NCBI GenBank assembly: GCA_958299035.1
Contig: CATQJL010000112.1
Coordinates: 47,574,941-47,638,940, forward strand
Direction of reading: 5' to 3'
Length of the DNA: 64,000 nucleotides
Origin: Cylicocyclus nassatus
Lineage: Eukaryota; Nematoda; Chromadorea; Rhabditida; Strongylidae
The notes below the pieces were generated by a model. It did not search any database. It saw nothing but the letters and a program-made list of their open reading frames with translations, and was not told where the DNA came from. The translations under genes were made by a program, and so were the position numbers. Positions 58,481 to 64,000 of this stretch are shown here, one piece after another (position 1 is the first letter of the stretch; every line of letters begins with the position of its first letter).

Positions 58481-61060
58481 GTGTATGACTGAATCAGCGC
58501 AAACACAAATCACACAGATGTTGCTAGTTATGCGATTTCTTCTTCACGCAACATGTTCTCTTTCCTTTAACAACTGCAGAAAAAACGCAAGGATTGTAAA
58601 AAACTACATTTTGAACTTTTTGAAAAGAAAAAAGAGCATTTGTTTTTTACCCATCCCCTCTCGAAAATTTTCCCGGAAGCCGGTACTCTGAGAGGAACAA
58701 AGTACTCCGGACAATGCCAGATTTATAGAGGCACATTAGGCGACTGAGTTATGGTTCTGGTTGTAAAGGAGATAGAAGACTGTACCTCCTCGTCTAAAAA
58801 AGTCCATTTGCACTTTTGTTGACAGCGATTTCTTTTTGCCCAGGCTTTTCTGGTTTTTTGCGTAGTTTACGGAATGAAGCTGATGGTTATGAAAAAAGCG
58901 CCGTTCAGTCTACTGCGGCCATAGCAACGCATTTTACTTAAAAAATGCATAAAAAGTGGAACTTTTATTCATCATAGATCTAAAGAACGTTCACAAATAA
59001 TGGAGTGATTCCGAAAACAATACGAAAACGAGCAATCCAGCCAAATGCCACAGTGCTCGCTATCGGGAATGACTCGAACTCGGAATTTGAACTCTCATAC
59101 AATAATTGACGGAAGGAATTATTCCGTTAAATGGAAAAACAAATTTCGAGCACACAGCCAATTGACAGCATTCAACTTAGTCCGTGAGAATGTGTAGTCC
59201 ACAGTCATTTTTTCCTGCCGACAACGTATAGTCTGGAGTGTCTTGTCCAGTAGATCGAACAAGTACTACAGTGTTAAGTTTTAATCCCTTTCCTTCCCTC
59301 ATCTCGATCCCCGATTTCAAACTTGTCTCGGCGTTCTACTTCTTAGAAAATCATAACTCCTTTCAAACCCGTTTTGAAATGGTAATTTTTTGAGGCCTGT
59401 AATAATCAGCAGACACACGCGGGTACACTCTTGGCCTTTGGGTTGTCAGATTTAATCAATCTCATGAAAAGACGGAAAAGAGCAAACAAAAATAAGTGCT
59501 TATATCATAATGAAAAAATAAGTAAATAAATCAACAACATAGCAGACAAATACATAGATCAATTGTCACTAATGTAAGTCGTCTCCTACTGATACCGGAA
59601 AATTTTGAAGCTAAATCCGCGGCCAGAATTGTCCGTGCCAGCGCCGTTACAGCTGTTTAGCGTAGGGCTGTGGTGGAATGCGCATCATTCGCTGCGCATG
59701 CACGGCGCTCGCACCGCGGTGGCACAGCTGCGGCACAAACAACTCTAAGCGTTGTCTAAAAAGCTATTTGGAGTAGTAGTAGAACATTTTTGTTTGTTGA
59801 ATGCGTCTCTTATTTTGTTGTGGATTGTTGATGGCTACGGATATTCCTGTCATTGACGAACATTTATGACAAAACCCTAGCGGATCTCCGGTCCCCCGCG
59901 ACACCCTTCAGTTGATTAGTGAAGTGCTTCTTAAAGCTATCTAAGGAAATACTCTAGAAAAAACACGTCTAGCCAATCAGGCTTCATGGCTCTATAGCCA
60001 TAAATTAATAACAATGCAGGGCAATGGCGATAGAAGATTTTGCTTTGAGAGCGTAGACAAGATAATAACCGGAAGTCTACTGTCATTTATTCAAAGTAAC
60101 CTTTGATAGCTCGAAAATAGCATTCGAGAGTAATTTGATGAAGTGACTTTGGAAACGTATGACAAAAATCGAATTAGTTTCATCATAAGGCTTCATTGTT
60201 AGGCTAACTTCCTGAAGTCACTGCCATAGAGCTAATGCCAATCATATCTGGGAAGCACAAGCTTTGATTCGATTTATGATCATCACAAACGTGATGGAAC
60301 CATTATGTCGAAAAAAAGTGTTTAAGACTCAACAGTTACATTTTTTCCTCCAAACTTCGGTCACCTGAAAGGAGGTAGAGAACTGTCGCAAACATTCATC
60401 AAATTATCTTTGAAGAGAAGGACAGCATTTTTTTAACGTGATCCATTTTGCCACAGAAATCTGCCAGCATCCTCCGCATACGTTTTAATTCAGTACTGTT
60501 TGATATGAAAAAATGTTTTTGTTAATTTTTTTAACACCAAACAAACCAGTCCATTCATTTTGAGAAAATTTATGGACATGCTGCGAGGAAAAAAGCATTT
60601 CTTTGTTTATTGGTTGGTTCGGAAGAGATTTATTGTTTCCCTTGCTGTTGTAAATGTGTGTTCTTCGCTTGCGAGTCTTTGAGCTGTTGGCTGTAAAATT
60701 CATTTCTTTGTTGACTCTTATGAGTCAGGAAATACGACTAAAATTAGGCCAAATCGAACTTCTTCCAGTGGACCAATCAGCGAGTACGGTAAGGGTACGG
60801 TCTGGGCTGGAGTTTAGAGTTTCTCGACTATAAATGAACCATACGAGCTGTTGCTTGGGCAGTGGCTTAGTCAAGACTCACCCATCACTTTCCACGCAGA
60901 AATCTGGCAAATGAACTCATCAAAAAAAATCCCCCCTCACTCCTTCCCTCATTGAACTCAGTCCAACTTCATCGACATTAATATTCCAGTGGTTCGGCGC
61001 GCGTCCGATGTGTATTTACAAACATCGGATAAATTTTCAGCCGCGCGCACTCTCATATCT
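58481..61060. other. 2.6 kb without a supported gene
   Basis: Mixed AT-rich sequence. Short open frames only. A GC-rich inverted patch at about 59640-59735 (CAGCTGTTTAGCG / CGGTGGCACAGCTG) and two G/C-poor stretches are the only structures noticed. Around 60850 GGGCAGTGGCTTAGT recalls 49655-49675 and may be the head of a short dispersed repeat. Confidence 0.35.
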
Positions 61061-61065
61061 CGAAA

Positions 61066-61175
61066 CAGGGTCAAGCGTGCTGGTGCGATCCGGGACCCTC
61101 ATTTACAACCCCCCCCCCTAACCCCACCCCATCTACCCCAACCCCCTTCCCCCACCCCCTCGTCCACTTCCTTTT
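61066..61175 (+). mobile_element. Orphan hAT end with C-rich tract
   Basis: CAGGGTCAAGCGTGCTGGTGCGATC matches the hAT terminus at 57342 and the orphan at 52040, followed by C-rich sequence. Confidence 0.5.
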
Positions 61176-61941
61176 GCGGTAACCTGCATTAACGAATCTC
61201 AAAAGATGCCTACCAATGGACCTCAGTTAAAATTATAGTTTAGAGAAAGATAACTACTTACAAATTGGGAGATAATGCAGATGTTGCTTCACTACTCAAA
61301 AACAAATAATTCTACGTAGACTGGGTAAGTAGTGAAATTTTACAAATTGGCTATGCTCAATGTTTTGAGAAATTATGGATGGAAAGGACATCATCTGACA
61401 AAGCAGAACATCGATTTTGTTTTAAATGATATTCAAGCTGTACTCTACCTATAAAAAATGAAATAAAATAACAACCAAGAAAAGTTCAGCTTTATGGAAC
61501 AGTTTACTTTAGTCATGATAATTATTAACTTCTAAAATAGTCATTATGTAATGACTATTTTTTAATCCTTTCCTAGTGAAAGTTAATAAACTTTTCTGCT
61601 GTTTATAAATGTTCTGCATAATCCTTTCATGGCCCGCTGGTATCGAAAGATATAAACTATGGTTCTGGTTAGAACATTCCAGACTTTAATGACAGTCCCG
61701 TGTTCTGTCCCCGTATGCGACGATTTTTTTTGCAGGGAGAAAAAACGATATCTTTGAAACGTAATCATTGTTTTCGACTAAAACGCTTACTTTCTATCTA
61801 TTGCACTTTTCCTGCGAAAAAACCGTTTTAGCGCCTTCCAGAAGGATGTCAAAACGCGAATGAGCACGGTATTCGTTCGTAACTAAGGACAGGGAAAGGC
61901 TGAGAGGCTGTAATGAATAGGCTGTGTAGTATTGTGCCCAC
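61176..61941. other. No recognisable feature
   Basis: AT-rich. Nothing identified. Confidence 0.3.
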
Positions 61942-62529
61942 TCAGATAATCGCCGGGGGCAGGCGGCCATGCGATTTATGGGCGGGCGGGCACCGGAAAA
62001 ATAGTTCGCTGATTTGTTGCGGCCCGCTTGCAGATATTTGGATGAATTTTAGCGTTCTAGACGAACGCTTGGAGAACATTCGCGGTTTCCTTATAGATTA
62101 GCTGCGGCGCAGTGGCCGCACTCTCGCGGACTTTCCGCGAGAATATGCAGAAATTTCGGGGGCCGTACGGTCCTTTGTGGAGGACCGCGCAGCTGTCAGG
62201 TACTTTCCGCTGAGAGAAAGTACCTCAAACTTGAGTAATTAAACCAACGGTGACACCTCGCCACACAGAGTCTTATCTGTGCTCGGCGTATGCTCGAAAC
62301 TGCTTAAAAAGAGTCCGAGCGCTTGCTGAAAGTTTGGCCAGCGCTCGCTGAAAGAAATTATTTGCCGAGCGCTTGCAGAAAATGCTGTATTGCTGCAAGC
62401 TGATTATGCAGATTATGCGACCGTAAAGGAAGTGCCGCCCGCTGAAGGTTTGGCCACGCCCCAAAATTCTGCTGACCGCCTGCAGAAAAGCGCGAGTTTG
62501 CTGACCGCCTGCCCCCGGAGATTATCTGA
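61942..62529. mobile_element. 588-bp TIR element, second copy
   Basis: Colinear with 14951-15536 from end to end (TCAGATAATCGCCGGGGG ... CCCCCGGAGATTATCTGA), with a small number of substitutions. The two copies are similar enough to suggest recent activity. Confidence 0.85.
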
Positions 62530-62734
62530 GCAGGCTATCCATGGAAAAGTTTCAGCCATTGAGGAGTAGTGAGCTCGAAAAAATCTAGATGCGACTCTCG
62601 CAAATTTAGATGCGATCCTAAAAAGCAAAAACTGCGATTTTCAACCTTGAAATTTCTTAACTCACCGGAGAAGTTATGAAACAGCCTAAAATTTTTATGA
62701 TAGAAGGTAGGAAGATGGCCTCGTATTTGCGAGA

Positions 62735-64000
62735 GGGACGTTGAGAAAGGAAGCTGTACAGCGATGACTGGGGCAAAACAAAATTTTAGCACGATATGAT
62801 CCACTTTTCCGCCAAATTTTGAGAAAATCTTCGAAAATCTCGCTTTTGGGTGCTTTTGCTCTGGGTGAATTCGATTTTTCTCTCCAGATTGTAAGCGTGA
62901 GTGCGAGAGTGACGTTGAGAAAGGAAGCTGTACAGCGATGACCGGGGCAACACAAAATTTTAGCACGATATGATCCACTTTTCCGGCCAAATTTTGAGAA
63001 AATCTTCGAAAATCTCGTTTTGGGTGCTTTTGCTCTGGGTGAATTCGATTTTTCTCTCCAGATTGTAAGCGTAAGTGCGAGAGTGACGTTGAGAAAGGAA
63101 GCTGTACAGCGATGACTGGGGCAAAACAAAATTTTGGCACGATATGATCCACTTTTCCGGCCAAATTTTGAGAAAATCTTCGAAAATCTCGCTTTTGGGT
63201 GCTTTTGCTCTGGGTGAATTCGATTTTTCTCTCCAGATTGTAAGCGTGAGTGCGAGAGTGACGTTGAGAAAGGAAGCTGTACAGCGATGACTGGGGCAAC
63301 ACAAAATTTTAGCACGATATGATCCACTTTTCCGGCCAAATTTTGAGAAAATCTTCGAAAATCTCGCTTTTGGGTGCTTTTGCTCTGGGTGAATTCGATT
63401 TTTCTCTGCAGATTGTAAGCGTGAGTGCGGGAGTGACGTTGCGAAAGGAAGCTGTACAGCGATGACTGGGGCAAAACAAAATTTTAGCACGATATGATCC
63501 ACTTTTCCGCCAAATTTTGAGAAAATCTTCGAAAATCTCGTTTTGGGTGCTTTTGCTCTGGGTGAATTCGATTTTTCTCTCCAGATTGTAAGCGTAAGTG
63601 CGAGAGTGACGTTGAGAAAGGAAGCTGTACAGCGATGACTGGGGCAAAACAAAATTTTGGCACGATATGATCCACTTTTCCGGCCAAATTTTGAGAAAAT
63701 CTTCGAAAATCTCGCTTTTGGGTGCTTTTGCTCTGGGTGAATTCGATTTTTCTCTCCAGATTGTAAGCGTGAGTGCGAGAGTGACGTTGAGAAAGGAAGC
63801 TGTACAGCGATGACTGGGGCAACACAAAATTTTAGCACGATATGATCCACTTTTCCGGCCAAATTTTGAGAAAATCTTCGAAAATCTCGCTTTTGGGTGC
63901 TTTTGCTCTGGGTGAATTCGATTTTTCTCTGCAGATTGTAAGCGTGAATGCGGGAGTGACGTTGCGAAAGGAAGCTGTACAGCGATGACTGGGGCAAAAC
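62735..64000. repeat. ~175-bp satellite array with three-monomer higher-order period
   Basis: The anchor AAGCTGTACAGCGATGAC occurs at about 62751, 62925, 63099, 63274, 63449, 63622, 63797 and 63972, i.e. spacings 173-175. Monomer variants (TTGCGAAAGG, CTCTGCAG, CTCGTTTTGGG, AAAATTTTGGCACG) recur every third unit, about 523 bp. Long minus-strand open frames here are a by-product of units close to 174 bp. The array continues past the window end. Confidence 0.97.

Noticed and set aside
62535..63997. Long minus-strand open frames (255-345 codons) over the satellite
   Set aside because: They repeat with the satellite monomer, whose length is close to a multiple of three; several frames are open at once and no domain or splice context exists.
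1..64000. tRNA genes, rRNA genes, CRISPR arrays, bacterial operons
   Set aside because: No tRNA B-box/cloverleaf, rRNA core or CRISPR-like direct repeats were recognised by eye; the content is eukaryotic. A tRNAscan or Rfam run would be decisive.

Overview
The window reads as nuclear DNA of a nematode, most likely a strongylid (hookworm-like) clade V species. The grounds are short introns of about 50-140 bp with TTTCAG/TTGCAG-type acceptors, degenerate RTE-like LINE and Ty3/gypsy fragments, Penelope-like elements (PLEs) with GIY-YIG endonucleases, many mariner/Tc1, hAT and Harbinger-like miniature elements, and dinucleotide microsatellites. Nothing prokaryotic is present. The assignment is inferred from family resemblance; no search was possible.

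Layout. (1) 1-9745 and 19699-29443 are the two arms of a nearly perfect inverted repeat (only scattered substitutions and 1-nt indels seen). The left arm runs off the window edge. Each arm carries a Ty3/gypsy integrase/LTR end split by an RTE-like LINE, a Helitron-like end, a 680-bp MITE, a two-exon gene for a small secreted cationic peptide, and a decayed PLE. (2) The 10-kb spacer (9726-19718) is a nest of DNA-transposon debris, and the arms stop matching just inside mariner-type terminal repeats at both spacer ends. (3) 29.7-33.1 kb is further transposon debris. (4) 33.5-39.6 kb holds a degenerate multi-exon gene or gene pair on the minus strand; its 3' half has a SET methyltransferase domain, and two transposons sit inside its exons. 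(5) 39.9-55 kb contains a third, diverged and rearranged copy of arm sequence, split by a 7.2-kb insertion that has PLE ends, PLE reverse transcriptase and endonuclease relics, and an unrecognised spliced gene on the opposite strand. This copy also holds a diverged third member of the peptide family at 53401-53700. (6) 55-62.5 kb is LINE-ORF1 debris and foldback/hAT elements, and a ~175-bp satellite with a three-monomer higher-order period fills 62.7 kb to the end.

The most likely functional genes are the small secreted peptides. They share an almost constant signal-peptide exon and a variable, basic, amphipathic mature part, the pattern of antimicrobial or other secreted effector families. 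Most other coding sequence is transposon-derived or broken. Inverted duplication at every scale (25 bp to 9.7 kb) is the theme of the window.
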